Shown here: positions 9,764 to 18,631 of the stretch, in pieces
Layout of the letters: each line of letters begins with the position of its first letter
Numbering within the stretch: position 1 is the first letter of the stretch
Position numbers and translations under genes: made by a program
Origin: Lactobacillales bacterium
GTDB taxonomy: Bacteria > Bacillota_I > Bacilli_A > RF39 > UBA660
DNA length: 64,000 bases
Direction of reading: 5' to 3'
Assembly (NCBI GenBank): GCA_015059545.1
Contig: SVAG01000003.1
Span: 62,001 to 126,000, forward strand
Notes under the pieces: model-generated
Database searches by the model: none
What the model was told of the DNA's origin: nothing
Seen by the model: the letters and a program-made list of their open reading frames with translations, nothing else

Positions 9764-10608
9764 AACATTTCAATATTTTCATTTAATAAACTAAAATAAT
9801 CTTCTTTTTCACTTCTTTGTTTATCAGTTATATTACTTAAATTATTTATTTCAAGTAATTCAACATTTGTTGTTTTAACTAAAGTAGTAACTGTATTATT
9901 AACTTCAGTACCACTTAGAGTAAATATATATTTTACTGTTTTGTTTTCAATTAGTTTTTTAGCATCTACTAAATTTTTTTCACTTACACCATTATTATCT
10001 TCTAAAGATATAACTGTAAATCCATATTTTTCTAAGAATTTAAGAGTATTGTTATCAGTTATAATAGTTTTATGTGTTGCGTTTTCATATAAAACTTTTA
10101 ATGTAGCATCAATTTTTGAAATTCTTAATTTTAAATCATCATAATTATTAGTTATTTCTTCTTTTAAGTAATGATTTTCTATGTATTCAAGTAAACCATT
10201 TTTAATATTTCTTGATATCATTAAGAAATTTGAAGGGTCAAGCCATAATTCATCTTCATTATATGTATATTCAATACTTTGACTAGCATCAATTATTAAT
10301 AAATTTTTATTATGTTTAACAAACTTTGAAACATAAGTTTCTTCTTTACCTATACCATTAAATATGAATAGTGAACCTTTAGAATAGTCTTTAATTTGTT
10401 TACTATTAAGATCATATTTTTTTATATCAGAACCATCTGGATAAATACTTTTTATTTCACTGTGTTCTCCATATAATTCACTTGTAATATATTCAATAGG
10501 GTAAGCAGTTGTATAAATTGTAATATCTTCAAAATTATCTCTTTTAAAACATCCTGTTAAAGTAAGTATAATTGTACTAATTAAAAATAAATAAGTTAAT
10601 TTTCTCAT
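9745..10608 (-). CDS. ZnuA/AdcA-like metal ABC transporter substrate-binding lipoprotein lacking the usual histidines
   Basis: A lipoprotein signal with lipobox LTGC (Cys20) starts the protein. The body follows the cluster A-I metal-binding protein pattern: YTTAYPIEYITSELYG, SIYPDGSDIKKYDL, LFIFNGIG, ELWLDPSNF, a long connecting helix, then KTIITDNNTLKFLEKYGF. At positions where zinc or manganese proteins carry His (as in PHDYEP, HVWLDP and SHDAFGYF) this one has Lys, Glu and Asp. Length is 287 residues. No permease or ATPase gene adjoins it; the only operon partner is yidD, overlapping by 4 nt. Binding of something other than Zn/Mn, or a lost transport role, is possible. Confidence 0.75.
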   Translation of the reverse strand: MRKLTYLFLISTIILTLTGCFKRDNFEDITIYTTAYPIEYITSELYGEHSEIKSIYPDGSDIKKYDLNSKQIKDYSKGSLFIFNGIGKEETYVSKFVKHNKNLLIIDASQSIEYTYNEDELWLDPSNFLMISRNIKNGLLEYIENHYLKEEITNNYDDLKLRISKIDATLKVLYENATHKTIITDNNTLKFLEKYGFTVISLEDNNGVSEKNLVDAKKLIENKTVKYIFTLSGTEVNNTVTTLVKTTNVELLEINNLSNITDKQRSEKEDYFSLLNENIEMLKKELY

Positions 10609-10826
10609 AATTCCTCCTTGTTTGGTACAGGATCATATCCACCTTTATTAAAGGGGTTGCACCTAAATATTCTTTTAATTGTTAAAATTGTTCCTTTAAT
10701 AAATCCATATCTTTCATATGCTTCTAGTGAATAATTTGAACATGATGGTATAAATTTACATTGACCATGTGAACTAAAAGGTATTGATTGATATAGTTTT
10801 ATTAACTTTATCATTATTTTTTTCAT
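10605..10826 (-). CDS. yidD: Membrane protein insertion efficiency factor YidD
   Basis: YidD is a small amphipathic protein linked to YidC-dependent membrane protein insertion. The 73-residue product shows the family core: QCKFIPSCSNYSLEAYERYG, then RIFRCNPFNKGGYDPVP, with its conserved Cys residues. It overlaps the downstream lipoprotein gene by 4 nt. The start codon lies only 7 nt after a TATAAT box on the minus strand and has no clear ribosome-binding site, so the mRNA may be leaderless. It is not beside rnpA/yidC, the most common context. Confidence 0.93.
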   Translation of the reverse strand: MKKIMIKLIKLYQSIPFSSHGQCKFIPSCSNYSLEAYERYGFIKGTILTIKRIFRCNPFNKGGYDPVPNKEEL

Positions 10827-10833
10827 ATTATTA

Positions 10834-10862
10834 ATTATACTAAAAAAATAAATAATTGTAAA
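10834..10862 (-). promoter_or_regulatory. Promoter of yidD, predicted leaderless
   Basis: On the minus strand: TTTACA (10862-10857), 17-bp spacer, TATAAT (10839-10834). The start codon A is at 10826, so the expected transcription start falls at or next to the ATG. The -35 box overlaps that of rnc on the other strand. Confidence 0.65.
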
Positions 10863-10899
10863 TAAGGTATTTCTTTGATATAATTAAATAGGTGATAAT
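10856..10899 (+). promoter_or_regulatory. Promoter and ribosome-binding site of rnc
   Basis: TTGTAA (10856-10861), 17-bp spacer, extended -10 TG-A-TATAAT (hexamer 10879-10884), then AGGTGAT. ATG is 15 nt after the -10 box. Confidence 0.7.
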
Positions 10900-11562
10900 A
10901 TGGAAATACTTAATAAATTAGATATTAAAACTTCAAATGAAAAATTATATCAAACAGCTTTAACACATACTTCATATGCAAATGAACATGGATTAGAAAG
11001 TTATGAAAGATTAGAGTATTTAGGAGATGCAGTATTAGAACTTGTAATGAGTGAATATTTATATACTAACGGTAATTATAAAGAAGGGGAAATGACTAAA
11101 CTTAGAGCTCATTATGTATGTGAAGATGCTTTATATGAATATTCTATTAATTTAGGATTAAATGAGGATTTAAGACTAGGTAATGGAGAATTACAAAGTG
11201 GTGGAAAATATAGAAAAGCCATAGTTGCAGATATATACGAAGCTTTTATAGGTGCTATATTTTTAGATCAAGGATTTATAAAGGCTAAAGAATTTATTTA
11301 TGAATCAGCTATTCCATATGTAGAAAATAATTCGTTTGAATTTATAAAAGATTATAAATCCGAATTACAAGAATTAGTTCAAACAGATAAAAGAAGTTTA
11401 GAATATTCAATTATTAATGAAGAAGGACCAGCTCATAATAAAACATTTACTGCAGTTGTAAAAATAGATAATATATTATATGGAACTGGTATATCACATA
11501 GTAAAAAAGATGCAGAACAATTAGCAGCTAAAGATGCATTGTTAAAAAGCGTTAAAAACTAG
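10900..11562 (+). CDS. rnc: Ribonuclease III
   Basis: RNase III cuts double-stranded RNA in rRNA precursor processing. The catalytic signature ERLEYLGDAVLELVMSEYL is present with its acidic residues, as is the later acidic pair in VADIYEAFIGAIFLD. A double-stranded RNA-binding domain fills about residues 150-220 (YKSELQELVQ through GISHSKKDAEQLAAKDALL). Length is 220 residues, close to the usual size. The 531-residue TPR gene follows 25 nt downstream and may share the transcript. Confidence 0.96.
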   Translation: MEILNKLDIKTSNEKLYQTALTHTSYANEHGLESYERLEYLGDAVLELVMSEYLYTNGNYKEGEMTKLRAHYVCEDALYEYSINLGLNEDLRLGNGELQSGGKYRKAIVADIYEAFIGAIFLDQGFIKAKEFIYESAIPYVENNSFEFIKDYKSELQELVQTDKRSLEYSIINEEGPAHNKTFTAVVKIDNILYGTGISHSKKDAEQLAAKDALLKSVKN

Positions 11563-11587
11563 TTTTATATTTTAGGGGGAAAGTAGT

Positions 11588-13183
11588 ATGAGACCTACAA
11601 AAAAACGTTTAAGAAAATATGGGAATAGAGCAGAAAAGAAAAAAATTAATTTGATTAAAAAACATGGGATTGAAGGAATTAGAAGTTTACTTGATGAATC
11701 AAAATTTGTATTAGCAAAAACTTGCATGGATGAATATATAGAAGAAAATGGTTATGATTGTTATATTATTCATGAGTATGGAAAATATTATTCAAAACAA
11801 TTTAAATTAAGTGAAGCAAGAAAATGTTTTGAAAAAAATATAAACGATAACAGTGAAAATATTTGTTATTCACTATTTGAATTAAGTAAAATAGAAAAAC
11901 TAGAAAGAAATTACGATGAAGCTATTAAATGTTTGCATGCTATAATAAGATCAAATCATTATGATAAAAGTCATGCTAGAATTGAACTTGCTAAAATTTA
12001 TACTATATTAGAAAATTATGATTTTGCAGAAGATATTTTATTAGAAATATTAAATGAAGATTTTAGTGAACATACATATGAAGTAGCTAAAAGTTGTCTT
12101 ATACAATCTAAAATAAATAGTGGAAAAATAAAAGATGCTGAAAAATTATTAGAAGAATTAAAAGAAAATAGTAATCATCCTAAAGTTAAATTTTTAGAAG
12201 GACAATTAGAAGAAAGAAAAAATAATAAATTAAAAGCATATGAGATATATCATGAAATAATTAGAAATGGTAGGGAATGTACTGAAAATGCTTCATATGA
12301 ATTAGCTAAAATAGAAATGGAAATAGAAAATTATGATGAAGCTATAAAAGTGATAGATTTATTTATTGATGATAATAGTATTAGATATAATGTTGAAATG
12401 TTTGAAATAAAAATAAATTGTTACATTAAAATGGGTGATTATAGTAAAGCTAAAGAGTGTATAGATAAATTAATAAGTTTGAATGATAAATGTGAAAATA
12501 TAGTTAATTATTATTTAGGAAAAATTGAATTTTATACTAAAAATTATTTTGAATCTTTAGAATATTATAATAAAATTGATGAAACTAACTTTAGAACATA
12601 TAGAGATTCACTTTATAAAAAAATGTGTTGTCTTATTAAATTAGAAAGATATGAAGATGCATATAATACATTTGAAGAATTAAAAAGAGTAGATGTTAGT
12701 AAAAGATATTATGGAAAATATAATACTTTAGAATTATATTTAAAAGGTATGATGGGACAATCATGTGAAGTAGAACCTAGATGTTATATAGAAACTTTAT
12801 TAATTGACTATGATTATGATTTAGTTATTGAACATATAAATAAACATAAAGAACCAGATGAAACAAAAATTAGTCATACAATATTTAATGAAAATATTGA
12901 TACTTATGAATTATATAATTATGCATTAGATCAAATTAATGAAGAAAACTATTTAAATAATAGTTTCAATGATGCATATGTATTTAAATATGAAGGTGTA
13001 GGTTATAGTAATACAAAAGAACTTAATTATGTAAAAGTTGTAACAATACCGAATACAAAAAAAATTATTACAATGTATCCATATGATTATATTGTTAATT
13101 TAAAAACAAAAGAAAAAGATAAAACAAAAATTAAAAAAACATCTAGAATTGATAAATTTAATCAAAAATATGGTATTGCGTAA
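11588..13183 (+). CDS. Tetratricopeptide-repeat protein, 531 residues
   Basis: The product is a soluble helical-repeat protein. From about residue 60 to 370 it is built of TPR-like helix pairs, for example SEARKCFEKNINDNSENICY, EAIKCLHAIIRSNHYDK and ENYDFAEDILLEILN. The N-terminus (RPTKKRLRKYGNRAEKKK) is strongly basic and could touch nucleic acid. The last 160 residues are not repeats and end in a Lys-rich tail. It follows rnc by 25 nt. TPR proteins act as scaffolds, and no partner can be named. Ribosome-binding site is AGGGGGA. Confidence 0.8.
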   Translation: MRPTKKRLRKYGNRAEKKKINLIKKHGIEGIRSLLDESKFVLAKTCMDEYIEENGYDCYIIHEYGKYYSKQFKLSEARKCFEKNINDNSENICYSLFELSKIEKLERNYDEAIKCLHAIIRSNHYDKSHARIELAKIYTILENYDFAEDILLEILNEDFSEHTYEVAKSCLIQSKINSGKIKDAEKLLEELKENSNHPKVKFLEGQLEERKNNKLKAYEIYHEIIRNGRECTENASYELAKIEMEIENYDEAIKVIDLFIDDNSIRYNVEMFEIKINCYIKMGDYSKAKECIDKLISLNDKCENIVNYYLGKIEFYTKNYFESLEYYNKIDETNFRTYRDSLYKKMCCLIKLERYEDAYNTFEELKRVDVSKRYYGKYNTLELYLKGMMGQSCEVEPRCYIETLLIDYDYDLVIEHINKHKEPDETKISHTIFNENIDTYELYNYALDQINEENYLNNSFNDAYVFKYEGVGYSNTKELNYVKVVTIPNTKKIITMYPYDYIVNLKTKEKDKTKIKKTSRIDKFNQKYGIA

Positions 13184-13192
13184 ACATATAGT

Positions 13193-13220
13193 AAAATGAT
13201 AGTAAACACTATCATTTTTT
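13193..13220 (+). terminator. Intrinsic terminator
   Basis: AAAATGATAGT (13193-13203), loop AAAC, ACTATCATTTT (13208-13218), then Ts: an 11-bp perfect stem. Confidence 0.9.
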
Positions 13221-13229
13221 CATTATATT

Positions 13230-13255
13230 TGTTATAATGGTTATTAGGTGATTAT
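13230..13255 (+). promoter_or_regulatory. Extended -10 promoter of the rlmN-prkC operon
   Basis: TG-T-TATAAT with the hexamer at 13233-13238, then AGGTGAT; ATG is 17 nt after the -10 box. Confidence 0.7.
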
Positions 13256-14281
13256 ATGAAAAATATATATGATTACACATTAGAAGAGTTAGAAGAATAT
13301 TTTATTTCAATAGGTGAAAAGAAATTTAAAGCAATTCAACTTTTTGAATGGTTATATAAAAAAAGAGTAGATGATTTTGATTTAATGAGTAATATAAAAA
13401 TTGATACTTTAAATAAATTAAAATCTGAATTTGAAATTGGAAAATTAGAAATAATAAAAAAACAAGAAGATAAAGATGTAGTTAAATATTTGTTTAATTT
13501 AAATGATAATAATAAAGTAGAAGCAGTTCTTATGTTACATGATTATGGAAATAGTTTATGTGTATCAACACAAGTAGGATGTAATATGGGATGTTCATTT
13601 TGTGAAAGTGGAAGACTAAAAAAAGTTAGAAATTTAAGTACATATGAAATGGTTATGCAAATACTTAAAATAGAAGAAGATTTAAATTTAAGAATATCTC
13701 ATGTAGTATTAATGGGAATTGGAGAACCATTTGATAATTATGATAATGTAATAAGATTTATAAAAATAATAAATTCTGGTAAAGGTATAGATATAGGAGC
13801 AAGACATATTACTGTATCAACATGTGGTATAGTACCAAAAATAGAAGAATTTATAAAAGATGGAAATCAAATTAATTTAGCAATTTCATTACATGCTCCT
13901 AATAATGAAATTCGTGATAAAATAATGAAAATAAATAAAGTTTATAAAATAGAAGAATTAATTAAAGTGTTAAAAAAATATATAGAAAAAACAAATAGAA
14001 GAGTAACATTTGAATATATTTTATTAGATAATGTAAATGATAGTAAAGAGTGTGCTATAGAATTATCTAAATTACTTAAGGGTATGAATTGTTATGTTAA
14101 TTTAATACCTTATAATGAAACAAGTCATATAGAATACAAAAAAAGTAGCAAAGAAAAAATAATGAATTTCTATGATACTTTGAAAAAAAATAATATTAAT
14201 GTTACAATAAGAAGAGAATTTGGTAGTAAGGTAGATGCTGCATGTGGACAACTTAGAGCTAACTATGAGGAGGCGATTTAA
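13256..14281 (+). CDS. rlmN: Dual-specificity 23S rRNA/tRNA adenine-C2 methyltransferase RlmN
   Basis: This radical SAM enzyme methylates C2 of A2503 in 23S rRNA and A37 in some tRNAs. The SAM cluster motif is CNMGCSFC, preceded by STQVG. Other family segments are MGIGEPFDNYDNV, the LAISLHAPNNEIRDKIM strand, and a C-terminal AACGQLRA carrying the catalytic Cys. Length is 341 residues. It is the first gene of a tightly packed operon; its TAA stop shares the A with the next ATG (TAATG). Confidence 0.97.
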   Translation: MKNIYDYTLEELEEYFISIGEKKFKAIQLFEWLYKKRVDDFDLMSNIKIDTLNKLKSEFEIGKLEIIKKQEDKDVVKYLFNLNDNNKVEAVLMLHDYGNSLCVSTQVGCNMGCSFCESGRLKKVRNLSTYEMVMQILKIEEDLNLRISHVVLMGIGEPFDNYDNVIRFIKIINSGKGIDIGARHITVSTCGIVPKIEEFIKDGNQINLAISLHAPNNEIRDKIMKINKVYKIEELIKVLKKYIEKTNRRVTFEYILLDNVNDSKECAIELSKLLKGMNCYVNLIPYNETSHIEYKKSSKEKIMNFYDTLKKNNINVTIRREFGSKVDAACGQLRANYEEAI

Positions 14282-15015
14282 TGAATTATTATTATTTAAC
14301 TGATCCAGGTAAAATTAGGGATCATAATGAAGATAATGTAATAATTGTAAAAAATGAAGCAAATGAAATATTAATGGCTGTAGCAGATGGTATGGGTGGA
14401 CATCTTTGCGGAGAGGTTGCTTCTTCGATTGCAATTACACATATAGCTGATAGATTTAAAAGTATAAGTTCAATAGGAAATAAAGAAGATGCTGAAAGTT
14501 GGATTCAATCAACAGTTAGTGAAATAAATGCATTAATTTATAAATATACAGAAGAACATCCTGAAAGTATAGGAATGGGTACAACTTTTGTATGTGCTAT
14601 CATTACAAAAGATTTCTTACTATATGGTAATATTGGAGATTCATCTGGATTTGCAATTAAAGGAGATAAAATTCAAAAAATAACAAATGATCATACTTTA
14701 GTTAGTTTACTTGTTAAATCTGGTGAGTTAACAGAAGAAGAAGCAGAAAATCATCCTAAAAAGAATGTTTTACTTAAAGCACTTGGAGCAACTACAACTG
14801 TAGATATGGATATATTTGATGTAGAAACAGATGTAGATGGAGTTCTTTTATGTAGTGATGGTATGACAAATATGTTAGATAAAGAACAAATATTGAATGT
14901 TATAAAAGAAGATTCTAGTATTGAAGATAGAGTACAAAAATTAATAACAAAATGTAATAACAGAGGTGGAACTGATAATATTTCAGTTGCTTATTTAGAA
15001 AAAGGAGTTGAATAA
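14281..15015 (+). CDS. prpC: PP2C-family serine/threonine protein phosphatase
   Basis: This metal-dependent phosphatase should reverse phosphorylation by the adjacent PASTA kinase. PP2C motifs are in order: DPGKIRDHNEDNV, VADGMGGHLCGEVAS, GNIGDSSGF, LLCSDGMTNML and RGGTDNISV, with metal-binding Asp residues in place. Length is 244 residues, typical of PrpC/Stp. Translation is coupled to rlmN by a one-base stop/start overlap, with GAGGAGGCGAT as ribosome-binding site. The kinase gene begins 2 nt after its stop. Confidence 0.96.
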   Translation: MNYYYLTDPGKIRDHNEDNVIIVKNEANEILMAVADGMGGHLCGEVASSIAITHIADRFKSISSIGNKEDAESWIQSTVSEINALIYKYTEEHPESIGMGTTFVCAIITKDFLLYGNIGDSSGFAIKGDKIQKITNDHTLVSLLVKSGELTEEEAENHPKKNVLLKALGATTTVDMDIFDVETDVDGVLLCSDGMTNMLDKEQILNVIKEDSSIEDRVQKLITKCNNRGGTDNISVAYLEKGVE

Positions 15016-15017
15016 AC

Positions 15018-16925
15018 ATGATAATTAGAGGTCAAAAAATAAATGATCGTTATGAAATAATAAGAAATATTGGAGAAGGTGGAATGGCTAATGTTTATTT
15101 AGCTCTAGACACAATATTAAATAGAAAAGTTGCTGTTAAAATATTAAGAGGAGATTTAGCAACTGATGAAAAATTTGTTAGAAAATTCCAAAGAGAAGCA
15201 AGTGCTGCTAGTAATTTAGATCATCCAAATATTGTTGGAATATATGATGTAGGTGAAGATGATGGAAATTATTTTATTGTAATGGAATATGTAGAAGGTC
15301 AAACTTTAAAAAGTTTAATCAAAAAAAGAGGATCTTTAACATTACTTGAAGTAATTGATATAATGACACAACTTACTAGTGGAATTGAACATGCTCATGA
15401 AAAAGGAATAATTCATAGAGATATAAAACCACAAAATGTTTTAATACTGGATGATGGATTAGTTAAAATTGCTGATTTTGGTATAGCACAAGCTTTAAAT
15501 AGTAATGAACTTACACAAACTAATTCAGTAATGGGATCAGTTCATTATTTACCACCAGAACAAGCAAATGGACTTGGATCTACTTATAAATCTGATATAT
15601 ATTCACTTGGAATATTAATGTTTGAACTTTTAATAGGAAAAGTTCCATTTAAAGGAGAAAATGCTGTAGAAATAGCAATTAAACAAATGAAAGATCCAAT
15701 ACCTAGTGTTTGTGATATTAAAGAAGATATTCCACAATCAGTAGAAAATATCGTATTAAAATCTACAGCAAAAAATCCTAAAAACAGATATGATACTGTA
15801 GAAGAAATGAAATATGATATTAGAACTTGTTTAGATGATGATAAAAAAGAAGAACCTAAATTAGTATTTGAATTTCCTGAATTTGAAAAAGATGAAGAAG
15901 TTATTACTAGAACAAGATCTAGAAGAAATGAAGATATAGAAGAACAAGATGAAATAGATGAAACATTTAAAGAAGAAAAGAAAAGCAATAAAGCTATTTG
16001 GATAACAGTAATTATATTAACTTTATTAGTTGCTGTAATATTATTCTTTGTTGTTATATTTCCAAATATGAATGCTCCTAAAACTATAGAAATACCAGAT
16101 GTTTCAAATATGAGTGTAAAAGAAGCAACAGATGAACTAGAAAAAATAGGACTTAAAGTTAGTACAGAAGATAAAACTGATTATAGTGATGAAGTAAAAG
16201 AAGATTATGTTATTAAAACTAGTCCAAGAGCTGGGAAATCAATTAAAGAAGGTGCTACAATTACATTAGTAGTATCACTTGGAAAAGAAGGTTTTGAAGC
16301 AGAAAACTATGTTGGACAAAATTATTTAACAGTAAAAGCTATTTTAGAAGGTAAGAAAATAGTTGTTGAAACAGATGAAGAAGAACATACAAAAGATGAA
16401 ACAGAAATAAAAGAAAATATTATTTTAAAACAAGATGTAGAAGTTGGAAAAAAATTAGTTCCAGGAGATAAAATAACTTTAACAATTCCTAAATTTATAG
16501 TAAATTATCCAGATTTTGTAAATGAAGTATATACAATAGAAGAAGTAGAAAAATTCTGTAAAGAAAATGGTGTAACACTAGTTAAAAAAGAAAAAGAATC
16601 TTCAACAGATAAAGATGGTTCAATAATTTATCAAAGTAGAACTGCTGGTACTAAAGTAGTTAGTGGTACAACTTTAACTATAACAGTATCAAAAGCACCT
16701 ACAGTAACACCAGAACCAGAAAAATGTGCTGAAGGACAAGAACTTAAAAATGGTAAATGTGTTGCAATAACATGTGCAGCTAATCAAGAATTAAAAGATG
16801 GTAAATGTGTAGATAAACAAACTACAACAACTCCATCAACTGAAACTACAAATACTGATAAAAAAGAAGAAACAACAACTGGAACAGAAACAAACACACA
16901 ACCTACTACTGGAACACAAGGATAA
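15018..16925 (+). CDS. prkC: PASTA-domain serine/threonine protein kinase
   Basis: This membrane kinase links cell wall state to growth, division and spore germination in Firmicutes. The cytoplasmic kinase domain has GEGGMANVYLA, the Lys in VAVKIL, HRDIKPQN (His133) and DFG (Asp153). One membrane helix lies near residues 326-350. Three extracellular PASTA domains follow, about residues 355-560. After them come two short Cys repeats (CAEGQELKNGKCV and CAANQELKDGKCV) and a Thr-rich tail, an addition I do not know from standard PrkC. Length is 635 residues. It is co-transcribed with its phosphatase. Confidence 0.96.
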   Translation: MIIRGQKINDRYEIIRNIGEGGMANVYLALDTILNRKVAVKILRGDLATDEKFVRKFQREASAASNLDHPNIVGIYDVGEDDGNYFIVMEYVEGQTLKSLIKKRGSLTLLEVIDIMTQLTSGIEHAHEKGIIHRDIKPQNVLILDDGLVKIADFGIAQALNSNELTQTNSVMGSVHYLPPEQANGLGSTYKSDIYSLGILMFELLIGKVPFKGENAVEIAIKQMKDPIPSVCDIKEDIPQSVENIVLKSTAKNPKNRYDTVEEMKYDIRTCLDDDKKEEPKLVFEFPEFEKDEEVITRTRSRRNEDIEEQDEIDETFKEEKKSNKAIWITVIILTLLVAVILFFVVIFPNMNAPKTIEIPDVSNMSVKEATDELEKIGLKVSTEDKTDYSDEVKEDYVIKTSPRAGKSIKEGATITLVVSLGKEGFEAENYVGQNYLTVKAILEGKKIVVETDEEEHTKDETEIKENIILKQDVEVGKKLVPGDKITLTIPKFIVNYPDFVNEVYTIEEVEKFCKENGVTLVKKEKESSTDKDGSIIYQSRTAGTKVVSGTTLTITVSKAPTVTPEPEKCAEGQELKNGKCVAITCAANQELKDGKCVDKQTTTTPSTETTNTDKKEETTTGTETNTQPTTGTQG

Positions 16926-16926
16926 T

Positions 16927-17760
16927 ATGCAAGGAAGAATAGTTAAATTAATAAGTAATGATTACACAGTATTAAGTGATAATAAAACTTATGTGTGTAA
17001 AAGTAGAGGTTTATTTAGAAATAAGAATATTAAACCATTAGTAGGGGATTTGGTAATATTTGATGAAGAAAATAATTATATATTAGAAGTATTACCTAGA
17101 ACTAATAGTTTAGTAAGACCTCCAGTATCTAATATAGATCAAGCACTTATAGTATCGAATGTAAAACCTACATTCGATACTAATCTATTAGATAAATTAT
17201 TGTGTATTATTGAATATAATAATATAAAACCAATAATATGTTTTACTAAATTAGATTTATTAAATGAAGAAGAATTAATTCATATTAATAAATATATATC
17301 TTATTATAAAAAAATAGGTTATCAAGTATTTGTTAATACAGAAATAGAAGAAATAAAAAAAATATTTAAAGATAAAATAACAGTATTTACAGGACAAACT
17401 GGTGCAGGTAAATCAACATTAATTAATAATATCGATACAAATTTTAACATACTAACTGGTGAAATATCTAAAGCACTAGGAAGAGGTCGTCATACAACTC
17501 GTCATGTTGAACTTCATAATGTATGTGGTGGATTAGTTGCTGATACCCCTGGATTTTCAGATGTAGACTTCTATGATATGAAAAAAGAAGATATAAGAGA
17601 TAATTTTATAGAATTTAATGATTATAAAGAAAATTGTAAGTTTAGAGATTGTATGCATCAAAATGAACAAATATGTGAAGTAAAGAAAAAATTAGAAGAA
17701 AATGAAATAATAAAATCAAGATATGAAAATTATTTAAATTTTATAAGGAGGTCTTTATGA
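16927..17760 (+). CDS. rsgA: Ribosome small subunit-dependent GTPase RsgA
   Basis: RsgA is a circularly permuted GTPase that checks maturation of the 30S subunit. An OB-fold begins the protein, then the GTPase motifs in permuted order: FTKLDL (G4), GQTGAGKST (G1), GRHTTRHVEL (G2) and DTPGFSDVDF (G3). The zinc knuckle reads CKFRDCMHQNEQIC. Length is 277 residues. The start is one base after the prkC stop, and the TGA stop overlaps the rpe start by ATGA. Confidence 0.96.
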   Translation: MQGRIVKLISNDYTVLSDNKTYVCKSRGLFRNKNIKPLVGDLVIFDEENNYILEVLPRTNSLVRPPVSNIDQALIVSNVKPTFDTNLLDKLLCIIEYNNIKPIICFTKLDLLNEEELIHINKYISYYKKIGYQVFVNTEIEEIKKIFKDKITVFTGQTGAGKSTLINNIDTNFNILTGEISKALGRGRHTTRHVELHNVCGGLVADTPGFSDVDFYDMKKEDIRDNFIEFNDYKENCKFRDCMHQNEQICEVKKKLEENEIIKSRYENYLNFIRRSL

Positions 17761-18368
17761 TAGCAGTATCAATCCTTGGAATAAAAGAAGATAAATTAAA
17801 TAATTATAAAAAAATAGATAATACAAGCTGTGATTATATTCATTTAGATGTAATGGATGGAATATTTGTAGAAAATAAAGTAGATTTTGATTTTAATTAT
17901 AATTTCAATAAAAAATTAGATATACATTTAATGGTTAAAAATGTAGAAGAATATATTAATAAATATAAAGTATTAAATCCAGAATTTATAACATTTCATA
18001 TTGAAGTAGAAGAAGATATAGATAAATTAATTAAAATATTAAAAGATAATAATATTAAAGTAGGTATATCTATAAAACCTAATACAGATATTAATTTATT
18101 AAATAAATATTTACCTTATATAGATTTAATACTTGTTATGAGTGTTGAACCAGGTCGTGGGGGACAAAAATTTATAGAAGAATCTACAAATAGAATTAAT
18201 TATTTGAAAGAAATAAGAGAAAAAAATAATTATAAATATTTAATAGAAGTAGATGGTGGTATTAATTATGATACTATATCTAAAGTAAGTAATGCTGATA
18301 TTAAAGTAGTAGGTAGTTATATAACTAATAATGATAATTATGAAGAACAAATAAAAACTCTAAAATAG
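17757..18368 (+). CDS. rpe: Ribulose-phosphate 3-epimerase
   Basis: This TIM-barrel enzyme interconverts ribulose 5-phosphate and xylulose 5-phosphate in the pentose phosphate pathway. The metal and catalytic motifs are HLDVMDGIFVENKVDF, DIHLMVKN, MSVEPGRGGQKF and EVDGGIN. Length is 203 residues, slightly short for the family. It overlaps rsgA by 4 nt with AAGGAGGTC as ribosome-binding site. It is last in the operon; its stop codon lies inside the terminator hairpin shared with convergent sspI. Confidence 0.95.
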   Translation: MIAVSILGIKEDKLNNYKKIDNTSCDYIHLDVMDGIFVENKVDFDFNYNFNKKLDIHLMVKNVEEYINKYKVLNPEFITFHIEVEEDIDKLIKILKDNNIKVGISIKPNTDINLLNKYLPYIDLILVMSVEPGRGGQKFIEESTNRINYLKEIREKNNYKYLIEVDGGINYDTISKVSNADIKVVGSYITNNDNYEEQIKTLK

Positions 18369-18378
18369 AGTTTTTTTT
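18354..18378. terminator. Bidirectional terminator between rpe and sspI
   Basis: AAAACTCTA (18354-18362), loop AAA, TAGAGTTTT (18366-18374), with T-runs on both strands. The rpe stop codon is at the base of the 3' arm. Confidence 0.8.
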
Positions 18379-18583
18379 ATAAATTATTCATTAAAGTATT
18401 TAATATATCATCTTTAGTTTCATCAGTACAATTATTCCATAAAACTTCAAAGAAAACACCAAGTCCAGGTAATATAACTTCATCTTTAGAATTAATTGAA
18501 GAATTAATTGATTTTTCTATTTCAGATGTATTTGCTTCTTTAAAATTATTTCTTATATGTTTTCTTATATCAATATTACTCAT
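18377..18583 (-). CDS. sspI: Small acid-soluble spore protein SspI
   Basis: SspI is a minor spore core protein made in the forespore. The 68-residue product contains the family signature LPGLGVFFEVLW near residues 38-49, flanked by acidic helices; B. subtilis SspI has LPGLGVLFEVIW at the equivalent place. The ribosome-binding site is GAAAGGATGAT. A forespore-type promoter candidate lies upstream on the minus strand. The gene is monocistronic and convergent with rpe. It supports a sporulating Bacilli host. Confidence 0.9.
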   Translation of the reverse strand: MSNIDIRKHIRNNFKEANTSEIEKSINSSINSKDEVILPGLGVFFEVLWNNCTDETKDDILNTLMNNL

Positions 18584-18602
18584 AATATCATCCTTTCTAT
18601 TA

Positions 18603-18631
18603 TATTTTGTTAAAAAAATATATAAATATTC
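18603..18631 (-). promoter_or_regulatory. Candidate sigma-G promoter of sspI
   Basis: On the minus strand: GAATA (18631-18627), 17-bp spacer, CAAAATA (18609-18603). The B. subtilis sigma-G consensus is GHATR at -35 and CATNHTA at -10; this matches 5 of 5 and 6 of 7. In AT-rich DNA chance matches are likely, so the gene's identity is the main support. Confidence 0.5.
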
